A stretch of 64,000 nt of DNA from Clostridia bacterium. GTDB taxonomy: Bacteria; Bacillota; Clostridia; Christensenellales; Aristaeellaceae. The DNA lies in contig JAFWES010000046.1 in the NCBI GenBank assembly GCA_017512805.1, forward strand, positions 46,363 to 110,362. Reading direction: 5' to 3'. Under the pieces are notes generated by a model. The model did not search any database, was not told where the DNA came from, and was given only the letters and a program-made list of their open reading frames with translations. Positions within the stretch are counted from its first letter, which is position 1; every line of letters begins with the position of its first letter. The translations under genes and the position numbers were made by a program. This document shows, in pieces, positions 9,228 through 17,801 of this stretch.

Positions 9228-10115
9228 TTATCCCTTGACGGAGCCCAGCATGGCGCCCTTGGCGAAGTATTTCTGCACAAAGGGATAGATGAGCAGCACG
9301 GGAATCATGGAAAAAATCACGGCGGCCGCCCCCAGCGTTTCGTTGGTATAGTTGGCCGTGCTGACCTTCACCGCCGCGGCGATATCGCCGGAGGCGGCGT
9401 TCACCAGCTGGTGGATTTTCAGCTGCAGGGGGAACAGCGCGGTGTCCTGAATCATCATCAGCGGGGTCGCGTACTGGTTCCATGCCCCCACGCCGTAGAA
9501 CAGGCCCACCGTCGCGATCACCGCCTTGGAAGAGGGCAGCACAATCTGGAAAAACATCCGGAATTTCCCGCAGCCGTCGATCTCCGCCGCCTCCTCGATT
9601 TCGGAGGGAAAGGTCTGGAAGAAGCTGCGCATGACCAGCAGGTTATAGGCCGAAATCACCTGGGGAATCACCATGGCCCAGAAATTGTTGTACAGCCCGT
9701 AGCCCCGCAGGGTCAGGAAATACGGGATGGTGGGCGCCTTGAAAATCATGGTAAACACCACGATCAGCATCAGCGCCTTCACCGGCGCGAAATGCTTCTT
9801 CGACAGCGGATATGCCATCATGGCGTTGATCAGCAGGGAGATCACCACCACCAGCGCCGTGGAGGCGGCCGAGATCCCCAGCGACGTCCACAGGCTCACG
9901 TTGGAAAGCATGAACTGCCAGGAGGCAAAGGTCAGATCCACCGGCAGCAGCCCAATGGAGCTGGTCTGGGAGGCGATCTTCGAGCTGAGCGAAACGGCCA
10001 GCTCCGCGATCATCGGCACCGCCATGACGATTCCGAAAAGAATCAGAAACACCAGCACAAACAGGTTAAAAGCGTGATCCCCGGCCGATTCCCTGATGCG
10101 GTTTTTCGCGTTCAT
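9228..10115 (-). CDS. Carbohydrate ABC transporter permease, LplC/YtcP type
   Basis: Membrane subunit of the second importer, 295 residues. The EAA loop is EAAEIDGCGKFRMFFQIVLP and the C-terminus ends KGAMLGSVKG. The ATG at 10115 overlaps the TGA of the upstream permease (TGATG), and GGAGGG lies 8 bases upstream, so this start is preferred to a GTG two codons earlier. Translation should be coupled to its partner. Confidence 0.94.
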   Translation of the reverse strand: MNAKNRIRESAGDHAFNLFVLVFLILFGIVMAVPMIAELAVSLSSKIASQTSSIGLLPVDLTFASWQFMLSNVSLWTSLGISAASTALVVVISLLINAMMAYPLSKKHFAPVKALMLIVVFTMIFKAPTIPYFLTLRGYGLYNNFWAMVIPQVISAYNLLVMRSFFQTFPSEIEEAAEIDGCGKFRMFFQIVLPSSKAVIATVGLFYGVGAWNQYATPLMMIQDTALFPLQLKIHQLVNAASGDIAAAVKVSTANYTNETLGAAAVIFSMIPVLLIYPFVQKYFAKGAMLGSVKG

Positions 10116-11056
10116 CACCACAGCCCTCCGTCCTCTGAAACCTTTTTGGAAAGGCGGTTGAAGATCACCACCAGGATGAAACCGATCACGGACTGAAACA
10201 GCCCCACCGCCGTGGAAAAGCTGTACTTTCCCTGCTGGATGCCCGAGCGGTATACATAGGTGTCGAAGATATCCGCCACGTCGTAGGTCATGGGCGTATA
10301 CAGGTTGAACACCTGGTCGAATCCCAGATCCAGAAAGCTCCCGATGTTGATCAGGAACAGCGTCACCGCCGTGGGTAGGATCATGGGAAAGGTGATGCGC
10401 GTCATCTTCTGGAACCGGGAGGCGCCGTCGATGGAGGCCGATTCATAGATCCCCGGATCAATGCCGGAAATGGCCGCCAGATACACCACCGTCCCCCATC
10501 CGGACTCCTTCCAGATGGAAGTCAGCACGTAAACCGGGCGAAACCAGGGGCTTTTCTGCATGGGCAGGATCATGTCCAGCCCGAAAGCCGCGCGGATCTG
10601 GTTGAACAGCCCGCCGGATCCCAGTACGTCGAAGGTCAGCCCGCCCACAATGACCCAGGAGATAAAATGTGGAATCGTCACCACCGTCTGAATGCTCTTC
10701 TTGATCCGGGGCTGGCGCAGCTCGTTGAGCAGCAGGGCCAGCAGAATCGGAACCGGGAAAACGATCAGCGTCTTGAGCGCCCCCAGGATCAGCGTGTTGC
10801 GGAACACCCGATGAAAATCGTCATAGTTCAGCAGCTTCCGAAAATTCTCCAGCCCGATCCAGGGGCTGCCCCAGATTCCCTTCCGCAGCGAAAAGTTCTG
10901 GAAGGCGATCACGCTGCCGGCCATCGGAATGTACTTGATCAGGATCAGAAAGGTCAGCCCCGGCAGAATCATCACATAATAGGGCCAGAAGTTTCTGAAA
11001 TGCCTCCCCAGCCTGGCGATGCGGGAAACGGAAGCGGAACGCCCGACCTGAGCCAT
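10115..11056 (-). CDS. Carbohydrate ABC transporter permease, LplB/YteP type
   Basis: First gene of the second importer operon, 313 residues. It carries the LplB signature near the N-terminus (IKYIPMAGSVIAFQNF) and an EAA loop with Ser in place of the first Ala (ESASIDGASRFQKMTRITFP). AGAGGTG lies about 7 bases before ATG at 11056; a GTG one codon earlier is an alternative. The stop overlaps the next permease start. Confidence 0.94.
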   Translation of the reverse strand: MAQVGRSASVSRIARLGRHFRNFWPYYVMILPGLTFLILIKYIPMAGSVIAFQNFSLRKGIWGSPWIGLENFRKLLNYDDFHRVFRNTLILGALKTLIVFPVPILLALLLNELRQPRIKKSIQTVVTIPHFISWVIVGGLTFDVLGSGGLFNQIRAAFGLDMILPMQKSPWFRPVYVLTSIWKESGWGTVVYLAAISGIDPGIYESASIDGASRFQKMTRITFPMILPTAVTLFLINIGSFLDLGFDQVFNLYTPMTYDVADIFDTYVYRSGIQQGKYSFSTAVGLFQSVIGFILVVIFNRLSKKVSEDGGLW

Positions 11057-11087
11057 CACGGATCACCTCTTTCTCCTGTCTGCCCTC

Positions 11088-11116
11088 ATTTTACACGGCG
11101 TCTCCCCTCCGGCCAA
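11088..11116 (-). promoter_or_regulatory. Predicted promoter of the second importer operon
   Basis: On the minus strand TTGGCC (11111-11116), 17 bases, TAAAAT (11088-11093), about 25 bases before the ribosome site of the permease gene. Confidence 0.55.
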
Positions 11117-11170
11117 TCCCCCATTTTTAAGCATTTACCCTGACAAATTTAAGAAGCCGCGCCAAAGCCA

Positions 11171-11200
11171 TGGACAGGCTACGCGTCATTCTGTTAAAAT
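11171..11200 (+). promoter_or_regulatory. Possible promoter of the glycosidase-like gene
   Basis: TGGACA (11171-11176), 18 bases, TAAAAT (11195-11200). The leader of about 120 bases would contain the palindromic repeat at 11252-11289. The -35 box is imperfect. Confidence 0.4.
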
Positions 11201-11251
11201 ATCGGCGGAACCAAAAGGGCGTCCTTTCACGCCACCGAACTGCCTCTTTTT

Positions 11252-11289
11252 GTAACGATTTGTCGCTCCGCTTTCTGGACTGAACAGTG
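11252..11289 (+). repeat. Palindromic repeat, copy 2 (opposite orientation)
   Basis: GTAACGATTTGTCGCTCCGC followed by TTTCTGGACTGAA. It matches the reverse complement of the copy at 7500-7537 with a few substitutions. It lies in the leader of the glycosidase-like gene and lacks a T-run on either side. Confidence 0.55.
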
Positions 11290-11324
11290 ACCTCATTATT
11301 TTTAGAAAAGGATGGATTGTAACC

Positions 11325-13961
11325 ATGAACCAAACCATTCAGGCCCTTCTGAACGGTCAGGAGGAAAATCATGTGCTGCCCTTTTTCTGGCAGCATGGGG
11401 AAACGGAGGCCACCCTCCGGGAAATGGTGGCCGCCATTCATGGCTCATCCTGCCGGGCCGTATGCGTGGAAAGCCGGCCCCATCCGGATTTCTGCGGTCC
11501 CAAATGGTGGCAGGATATGGATGTGATCCTGGACGAGGCCCGCCTGCGGGGCATGAAGGTCTGGATCCTGGACGACAGCCACTTCCCCACCGGCTTTGCC
11601 AACGGCGCGCTGGCCGGAAAGCCGGACAGCCTCTGCCGTCAGCAGATTTTTCTCAATTCGCTTCCCCTGCCCGCCGAAGGCGGATCCCTCCGGATCGATC
11701 TAAGGGAACGGCAGCTGCTGCAGGCGCCGGCCCGGGTGCCGGCCAACCCGATGGAAGCCCGCTTTTTCAACATGCCCCCGGCCCGCGTCTTCAGCGACGA
11801 CCGGGTGCTGCGGGTCTCCCTTGTGCAGGGCGAAACGGAAACGGATCTGACCGGCTGTCTCTCCGGCGAAACCCTTTCCTTTGAAAAGCCGGCCGGAGAG
11901 GCCGAGCTGCGAGTGCTGGTGGTCAGCCGGAACGCCGGTTTCCACCGGAATTACATCAATATGACGGAAGCGGACAGCGTCCGGGTGCTGATCGACGCGG
12001 TCTACGAGCCTCACTGGCAGCATTACGCCCCGGATTTCGGCCACACCATCGCCGGTTTCTTTTCCGACGAGCCGGAGCTGGGCAACGGCTTTCTGTATGA
12101 CAAGGGCAATCTGCTGGGCTCCCGGCAGGATCTGCCCTGGGGAAAGACGCTGGAAGCCGAGCTGCGCCAGGCCCTGGGCGAGGGCTGGACGCGCCTGCTG
12201 GAGCGGCTGTGGCAGGCGGATACGGATCCGGAAACCGCCCGCGTTCACGCGGTGTACATGGATTGTCTGACCCGCCTGGTCCGCCGGAATTTTTCAGAGC
12301 AGCTGGGCGCCTGGTGCCGGGAGCATGGGGTGATGTACATCGGCCATGTCATCGAGGACGATGGGCATCATTGCCGGACCGGTTCCAGCCTGGGCCATTA
12401 TTTCCGGGGCCTGGAGGGACAGGATATGGCCGGGATCGACGATATCGGCGGCCAGGTGCTCCCCCAGGGGGAGGATGAGCCCCGGGTCAACTTCATGGGC
12501 TTCCCCCGGGACGGCGCCTTTTACCATTACGGCCTGGCCAAGCTGGCTCAGAGCGCGGCGGCGCTGGAGCCCCGGAAGGCCGGCCGCGCCATGTGCGAAA
12601 TCTTTGGCAATTACGGCTGGGAGGAAGGCCTTCGGCTGGAAAGATACCTGGCGGATCATTTCCTGGTCCGGGGCATCAACTATTTCGTTCCCCATGCCTT
12701 CAGCGGCCTCGACTTCCCGGATCCGGACTGTCCGCCGCATTTTTACGCCCACGGTCACAACCCCCAGTACCGGCATTTCGGCCGCCTCATGACCTATATG
12801 AACCGGGCCGCCACGCTGACCTCCTCCGGAAGCCACCGCATCCCCGTGGGCATTCTCTATCACGGGGAAGCCGAGTGGTGCGATACCGAGGCCATGCCCT
12901 TCGAGGTTCCGGGCCGCAGGCTGTATGACGCGCATCTGGACTGGCATGTGATTCCCGCGGACGCGCTGGCGAATCCGGATCTTTGCCGGGCGGAGAACGG
13001 GGCCTGCGTTGTGAACGGCAACCGCTACCGCGTGCTCGTCGTTCCCGGCAGCGCCAGCCTCTGCCGCGCCGCGGCGGAAAGCCTCGGCCGCCTGACCGAA
13101 GCCGGCGTTCCCGTCCTGTTCGCGGAGCGCAGGCCGCGTTTCGTCAGTGAAACCGGCGCGCCGTTGCCCCCGTCCCTGGACGCCTGCCCCGTCCTTTCCC
13201 TGGATGCGCTGGCGGACGCCGTCCGGAACGCGGGCGCCGAGGGACCGGTGCTGGATCCCCCCTGCGACCGGGTGCGCCTGCTGGACGTTCGGGGAACCCC
13301 CCCCCTGGTCATGGTCGTGAACGAAGGCACCTCGCCCTGGACCGGAACCCTGTTCCTCCCCGATTTCCCGGACGATGCCTTCCTCTATGACGCGTATGAA
13401 AACCGCTGCCTTCCCGCCCGGCGGGCCGGAGAGGGCTTCCGCCTGACGGTGGAACCGCTCAAGTCCCTTTTCCTGGTCTCCGGCCCCTGTGATGCCCCGC
13501 TTTACACCCTTCCGAAAGCCGGCGCGGAAATCCCCCTCTCCGGCTGGCAGCGCTCCCTGTGCGAAGGGGCGGCGTATCCCCTCTTCTCCGATCCCGTCGG
13601 GACCATCGTCCCCGATGGCGCCCGGGTCGCGGAGGAATGCCCCGCCTTCTCCGGTTTTGTCCGGTATGACTGCGGCTTTGACCTGCCGGACGCCTCGCCC
13701 CTGCTGCTCCGCATCGAGGATGCGCAGGAGGGCGTGGAAGTCTTCCTCAACGGAGAAAGCGCCGGCCTCCAGGGCGTGCCGCCCTTTGTGTATTCGCTGC
13801 AGGGCGTCCGGGGCAAAAACCATCTTCGCATCGAGGTGGCCACCACCCTGGAACGGGAATGCTATCCACTGCTGGAGGGCTATCGGAAGATGCTGGCCCG
13901 GGTGCCGGTCTGCGCCAGCGGCCTGACGGGCTCCGTATCCCTCTTCAGCGCCCGCCCCTAA
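11325..13961 (+). CDS. Large glycoside hydrolase-like protein of unassigned family
   Basis: 878 residues, no signal peptide, so cytoplasmic. The first part looks like a TIM-barrel glycosidase: VESRPHPDFCGPKWWQDMD and MKVWILDDSHFPTG near residues 45-90, then GFFSDEPELGNG near 245 and YIGHVIEDDGHH near 345, whose acidic residues are candidate catalytic groups. The C-terminal 150 residues (FDLPDASPLLLRIEDAQEGV and EVFLNGESAGLQG) resemble the galactose-binding-like sandwich of GH2 and GH106 proteins. I cannot name its family with certainty; relation to GH106 rhamnosidases or GH2-like enzymes is a guess. It diverges from an importer operon and may act on that sugar inside the cell. Confidence 0.8.
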   Translation: MNQTIQALLNGQEENHVLPFFWQHGETEATLREMVAAIHGSSCRAVCVESRPHPDFCGPKWWQDMDVILDEARLRGMKVWILDDSHFPTGFANGALAGKPDSLCRQQIFLNSLPLPAEGGSLRIDLRERQLLQAPARVPANPMEARFFNMPPARVFSDDRVLRVSLVQGETETDLTGCLSGETLSFEKPAGEAELRVLVVSRNAGFHRNYINMTEADSVRVLIDAVYEPHWQHYAPDFGHTIAGFFSDEPELGNGFLYDKGNLLGSRQDLPWGKTLEAELRQALGEGWTRLLERLWQADTDPETARVHAVYMDCLTRLVRRNFSEQLGAWCREHGVMYIGHVIEDDGHHCRTGSSLGHYFRGLEGQDMAGIDDIGGQVLPQGEDEPRVNFMGFPRDGAFYHYGLAKLAQSAAALEPRKAGRAMCEIFGNYGWEEGLRLERYLADHFLVRGINYFVPHAFSGLDFPDPDCPPHFYAHGHNPQYRHFGRLMTYMNRAATLTSSGSHRIPVGILYHGEAEWCDTEAMPFEVPGRRLYDAHLDWHVIPADALANPDLCRAENGACVVNGNRYRVLVVPGSASLCRAAAESLGRLTEAGVPVLFAERRPRFVSETGAPLPPSLDACPVLSLDALADAVRNAGAEGPVLDPPCDRVRLLDVRGTPPLVMVVNEGTSPWTGTLFLPDFPDDAFLYDAYENRCLPARRAGEGFRLTVEPLKSLFLVSGPCDAPLYTLPKAGAEIPLSGWQRSLCEGAAYPLFSDPVGTIVPDGARVAEECPAFSGFVRYDCGFDLPDASPLLLRIEDAQEGVEVFLNGESAGLQGVPPFVYSLQGVRGKNHLRIEVATTLERECYPLLEGYRKMLARVPVCASGLTGSVSLFSARP

Positions 13962-13967
13962 AAGGAG

Positions 13968-14003
13968 AAAAGGAGACAGGGGACGGTTCTCTGTCTCCTT
14001 TTT
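13968..14003. repeat. Dispersed 35-bp palindromic repeat acting as terminator (copy A)
   Basis: GGAGACAG (13972-13979) pairs with CTGTCTCC (13991-13998) and T5 follows. The 35 bases from 13968 to 14002 are identical to 25888-25922. It follows the glycosidase gene stop by 7 bases and faces the convergent mutase gene, so it likely terminates the plus-strand transcript. Confidence 0.8.
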
Positions 14004-14017
14004 GAAAACAGAAAACA

Positions 14018-14068
14018 GGGGACGGCTCTCTGCGTGAATCCTATCGTAGAGAACCGTCCCCGTTTTTT
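14018..14068. terminator. Second hairpin between convergent genes
   Basis: GGGGACGGCTCTCT (14018-14031) pairs with AGAGAACCGTCCCC (14048-14061), one G-T-like mismatch, then GTTTTTTG. The sequence is a longer relative of the adjacent 35-bp repeat. On the minus strand it is followed by TGTTTTCTGTTTTC, so it can serve both converging genes. Confidence 0.75.
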
Positions 14069-14090
14069 GTCCGTGTGTATCATGTGTATA

Positions 14091-15521
14091 TTATGACCCT
14101 ACCCCTGTCTGAAGCCCGCAGAAGCGCTGCATCAGATCGGCCAGGCGCGCGGCTTCCTCCGCCGTCTCCCCTTCCGCGAAAACCCGGATGCGGGGTTCCG
14201 TGCCGGAGAAGCGGGCGATGGCCCAGGCGCGGTCGCCAAAATACACCTTGCAGCCATCCACCCGGCTGATCCGCGTCACCTCCCGGCCAAAGTCCGGCAG
14301 GCGCTTTTCCACCATGAGCAGCCTGTGAAGGCGCTCCCTGTCCTCCGGGGTCAGGGCAAAATCCCGCTCCACCATGGCGCAGGAGCCGTAGCGTGCGTAC
14401 AGATCCGCGATCAGGGCCGACAGGGGTTTGCCGGTCTTGCTGATCATTTCGATCAGCAGGGAGGCGGCATACAGCCCATCCTTCCCCAGAATATGCCCCC
14501 TTACAGTCAGCCCGCCGGAGGACTCTCCGCCGATGATCGCGTCATAGGTTTCCATGCCGGCGGAAATATGCTTGAAGCCCACCGGAACCTCCACGCAGGT
14601 CTGTCCCCAAGCCTTCGCGATGCGGTCCAGCAGGTGGGACGTGGCGATATTGCGAACCACGGCGCCCCGCCAGCCCCGGACCTCCAGCAGATAGTTATAC
14701 AGAAGGGCGAGGATTTCATTGGCGCTGACGTACCGCCCCTGCTCGTCGATGACCCCCAGCCGGTCCGCGTCCCCGTCCGTGGCGATGCCCAGATCGGCGT
14801 TATGCTCCCGGACCGCCATCTGCAGATCCATCAGCGTATCCGGATTGGGCGCGGGAAGATGCCGGCCGAAAAAGGCGTCGTGCCGGTCGTTGATCACGTC
14901 CACATCGCATCGGGCCGTATACAGAATGGTCTGCAGCCCCGTCAGGCTGACGCCGAACATGGGGTCCAGCACGATGCGGGGCCGGCGGCGGCGGATGGCC
15001 TCCAGGTCGATCTGGGCCATGATGGAATCCAGATAGTCGTCCCGGGGATCGATGAAGCGGATTTTCCCTTCCGCCAGGGCCTGCTCGAAGGGAATCTCCC
15101 GAATTCCTTCCGGATCCAGGGCGTTGGCCTGCTCCTGGATGGAATCGGTGAAGGACACTTCCGCGTCCCGTCCGCCATGGGTGAACAGCTTGATGCCGTT
15201 ATAGATCGCGGGATTGTGGCTGGCCGTGATCATCGCGCCATAGGGAAGGCCCAGATGGCGGACAGTAAACATGACCTGGGGCGTGGGGCAGGAAAGATTG
15301 ACGAAGCGGACAAAGACCCCCTCCCCCGCCATGACCTGCGAAAACCAGATGGCCGCCTCCCGGCTCAGAAAGCGCCGGTCATAGCCAATGCAGATCCCGG
15401 TCTCCGCCTTGCCTTCCGCCCGCATCCTCCGGGCCAGCGCGGCCGCCACGGTGCGGATATTCGCCCGGGTAAAGCCGTCGCCGATAATGGCGCGCCATCC
15501 GCCGGTTCCAAATTGAACCAT
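14091..15521 (-). CDS. Phosphohexomutase (phosphoglucomutase/phosphomannomutase family)
   Basis: Cytoplasmic enzyme that interconverts hexose 1-phosphate and 6-phosphate, 476 residues, close to the family length. Landmarks: FGTGGWRAIIGDGFT at the N-terminus, the phosphoserine loop TASHNP near 98-103, metal-binding DGDADR near 247, sugar-binding GGESSGG near 331 and the phosphate-binding loop RFSGTEPRIR near 440. AAGGAG precedes the ATG. Glucose, mannose or N-acetylglucosamine phosphate cannot be told apart by eye. A GH94 phosphorylase nearby releases a sugar 1-phosphate, which this enzyme would pass on to glycolysis. Confidence 0.93.
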   Translation of the reverse strand: MVQFGTGGWRAIIGDGFTRANIRTVAAALARRMRAEGKAETGICIGYDRRFLSREAAIWFSQVMAGEGVFVRFVNLSCPTPQVMFTVRHLGLPYGAMITASHNPAIYNGIKLFTHGGRDAEVSFTDSIQEQANALDPEGIREIPFEQALAEGKIRFIDPRDDYLDSIMAQIDLEAIRRRRPRIVLDPMFGVSLTGLQTILYTARCDVDVINDRHDAFFGRHLPAPNPDTLMDLQMAVREHNADLGIATDGDADRLGVIDEQGRYVSANEILALLYNYLLEVRGWRGAVVRNIATSHLLDRIAKAWGQTCVEVPVGFKHISAGMETYDAIIGGESSGGLTVRGHILGKDGLYAASLLIEMISKTGKPLSALIADLYARYGSCAMVERDFALTPEDRERLHRLLMVEKRLPDFGREVTRISRVDGCKVYFGDRAWAIARFSGTEPRIRVFAEGETAEEAARLADLMQRFCGLQTGVGS

Positions 15522-15548
15522 GCTCCTTCCCCCTTCTTTCTTTCTATC

Positions 15549-15734
15549 GTAACTTTTCAGTCCCTCAAGCGCAGCGCTGAGGTGTTTCCCTCCGGGGGCC
15601 TTGAGTCTCGCCGGTTCTTAGTGATTGGCGAGGCGAATGCCGAAGACAGAGCTTAGAACCGCTGCGTAAGCGAACGGAGCCGCGAGGCGTCCCCAGGAGG
15701 GGAATACCTCAGTGCGGAGCGACTGATTAGCTAC
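15549..15734. repeat. MITE-like palindromic element of about 186 bp
   Basis: Two imperfect inverted ends of about 40 bp. The left one begins GTAACTTTTCAGTCCCTCAA and runs to GAGGTGTTTCCCTCC; the right one is its approximate reverse complement, from AGGAGGGGAATACCTCAG to CGACTGATTAGCTAC. An inner, nested inverted pair (GGTTCTTA at 15613-15620 with TTAGAACC at 15653-15660) makes the whole element a long stem. No gene fits inside. Single-unit copies of the ends occur at 7500-7537, 11252-11289 and 19533-19566. Confidence 0.7.
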
Positions 15735-15748
15735 TCTGAATCAGATCA

Positions 15749-16507
15749 TCACTCCGATTTAGGAACCATTCGGGCGGCCCGGTATTCTCCCGGGGTCCGC
15801 CCGGTGATTTTTTTGAAGGTTTTGCTGAAATGCGCCACATCGGAAAAGCCGGTATCATAGGCCACATCCACAATCCGGCGGCCCGGATCCCGGAGCAGCT
15901 CCCGGGCGGCGTCGATCCGCATCCCGTTCAGCAGCTCCAGAAAGCCCATGCCCATTTCCCGGTTCAGCAGCTTGGAAAGATGCCACTGGCTGACATATAC
16001 ATGCTCCGCCACCGCCTCCAGGGTCAGATGCTCCGCGCAGTGCGCCCGCATCCAGGCCAGTGCGTTTTCAACGATATAGCCGTGGGCGGCGGAAACCTCC
16101 GGGATCTCGGCCTCCTCCCGCTCCACGGGCAGAGCATCCAGCCGGGCGGTCATGGCCCTGACCGCTTCCTCCAGCTCCTCCATATGGCTGGGTTTAAGCA
16201 GATACCGGCACACGCCCAGGCGGATCGCCTGCTGGGCGTACTCAAAGTCCCGGTAGGCGGTCAGCACGGCGATCTGCATCCGGGGAAACTCGCTGCGAAC
16301 GGCGGCCGCCATGGTCAGCCCGTCCACATTGGGCATGCGGATATCCGTCAGCAGGATGTCCGGGCGCTTCTGCCGGATCAGTTCGATGCCGGCCTGTCCG
16401 TCCGCGGCGGTGCCAACTACTTCGCATCCCAGTTCCCCCCAGCGGACCACGGAGGAAAGCCCACGGACGATGAGCCGGTCGTCGTCCACGATGACAGCTT
16501 TATACAT
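15749..16507 (-). CDS. Response regulator with AraC-type DNA-binding domain
   Basis: A compact 252-residue YesN-type regulator. The receiver domain has DDD at 8-10, phospho-acceptor Asp55 (ILLTDIRMPN) and YLLKP. The AraC domain has TLEAVAEHVYVSQWHLSKLL and IVDVAYDTGFSDVAHFSKTF. It is the third gene of a kinase, binding-protein, regulator operon, 13 bases after the binding-protein gene. The likely targets are the divergent GH94 and transporter promoters around 22.1-22.25 kb. Confidence 0.93.
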   Translation of the reverse strand: MYKAVIVDDDRLIVRGLSSVVRWGELGCEVVGTAADGQAGIELIRQKRPDILLTDIRMPNVDGLTMAAAVRSEFPRMQIAVLTAYRDFEYAQQAIRLGVCRYLLKPSHMEELEEAVRAMTARLDALPVEREEAEIPEVSAAHGYIVENALAWMRAHCAEHLTLEAVAEHVYVSQWHLSKLLNREMGMGFLELLNGMRIDAARELLRDPGRRIVDVAYDTGFSDVAHFSKTFKKITGRTPGEYRAARMVPKSE

Positions 16508-16520
16508 GCGTTTTCTCCTT

Positions 16521-17801
16521 TCATCGGAACGGGTTCAGACGCATGACGGTTTCCCAGCACGCCTCCGGCGTCATGCTGCCTTCCGCTACGGCGGGCACGC
16601 ACTCCATCAGCCACGCTTCCCGGGCGGCGGCGTTCATGCCGTCCTGAATGGGGCTGAGCATCAGATGGCCGGCCTCGATCAGGGAGGCGGCCGATTCCGC
16701 CAGTTTCCCCGTCAGGCTCGCGCCTGCCAGCTGATTCCGGCTGTCCTCCCGGGTCAGATAAGCCAGAAGGCCCACCGCCGCGTCCCGGATGGCGGGCTGG
16801 CTGTAGGCGCGGCGCGTCAGATAAAAGCCCATGGACACGCCGCCGATGTAGGCGGCCGGCCGGGCGTCCGGGATCAGGGGAGGCACCGGAAGCACCGCGG
16901 TGCGGTTCATCTCTTCCTCCGTCATCTGCAGGGCAAACCAGCTGCCGTTGACCATCATGGCCGCTTCCCCGCCGCGAAACAGGGACTCGGCGCTCCGCGC
17001 GTCCATCAGGGACGCCTGGGAAGGAAACGCGCCGGCGTCCGCCAGCTCCCTGAGCAGGGCCATCCCCTGTATCCAGGAGGGCGGTACCTCCGCCAGGCTG
17101 CCCGGCCGGACCTGCTGCTCCTCCGGGGTGGCGCAGGCCAGAATCGCCATCTCAGCCACATAATGGGGCTCATCCATCAGCGAAAGGGCGATGGGGGTGA
17201 CGCCCTGGGCCCGGAATCCCCGGACGGCTTCCATCAGATGCGCCCAGGTGTCCGGCAGGGGAAGGTCATACCGGTCAAACAGCTCCGTGTTGCACAGCAG
17301 CCCTTCCCAGAAGGGGCGGACGGGAATGGCGTATACCTCCCCGTCCGCCTCCCGCAGCGCGTCGCTGAGGGGAAGGTCCAGGGAGGGATAGTCCCCGTTG
17401 ATTTCCGCAATGGGAACCACCCGGGAAAGCAGGGGCTGGGAATCCGCGCTCCTGGCGAAGAAAAAGAGGATATCCGGCTCGTTGCCGGCGGCAAAATCGC
17501 TCAGCACGCTCTGCTTCCAGCTTTCGCTGCTGGCGCTGGACCGGTCCACGACGGTGCAGCCGTATTCCGCCTCAAAGGACTGCAGCAAATGGGCGTAAAC
17601 GGTGGCGGAGGCGTCATCCCCGGCGAAGGAGGAGGCGGTGTAAAGGGTCACGGGCTCCGCCGACGCCGCGCCCGCCGGGCCGCGGCAGAGGCCGCACAAG
17701 AAGGCGCAGATGATGCAGAATGAGCGGAAAAGTCGGGAACAACGGAAAAAGCCAAAAACGCCAGAATATCCGGAATATCCGTAACATCGTCCGATGGTCA
17801 T
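16521..17801 (-). CDS. Extracellular solute-binding protein placed inside a two-component operon
   Basis: 426 residues. After an odd, Cys- and aromatic-rich N-terminus (MTIGRCYGYSGYSGVFGFF, then a hydrophobic stretch to about 45) comes a type 1 binding-protein fold (VTLYTASSFAGDDASATVYA, DILFFFARSADSQPLLSRVV, PVRPFWEGLLCNTELFDRYD). The start codon overlaps the stop of the kinase gene (ATGA), and the response regulator follows. A second permease-linked binding protein exists at 24340-25884, so this one may serve as a sensor co-receptor for the kinase rather than for uptake. Confidence 0.88.
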   Translation of the reverse strand: MTIGRCYGYSGYSGVFGFFRCSRLFRSFCIICAFLCGLCRGPAGAASAEPVTLYTASSFAGDDASATVYAHLLQSFEAEYGCTVVDRSSASSESWKQSVLSDFAAGNEPDILFFFARSADSQPLLSRVVPIAEINGDYPSLDLPLSDALREADGEVYAIPVRPFWEGLLCNTELFDRYDLPLPDTWAHLMEAVRGFRAQGVTPIALSLMDEPHYVAEMAILACATPEEQQVRPGSLAEVPPSWIQGMALLRELADAGAFPSQASLMDARSAESLFRGGEAAMMVNGSWFALQMTEEEMNRTAVLPVPPLIPDARPAAYIGGVSMGFYLTRRAYSQPAIRDAAVGLLAYLTREDSRNQLAGASLTGKLAESAASLIEAGHLMLSPIQDGMNAAAREAWLMECVPAVAEGSMTPEACWETVMRLNPFR

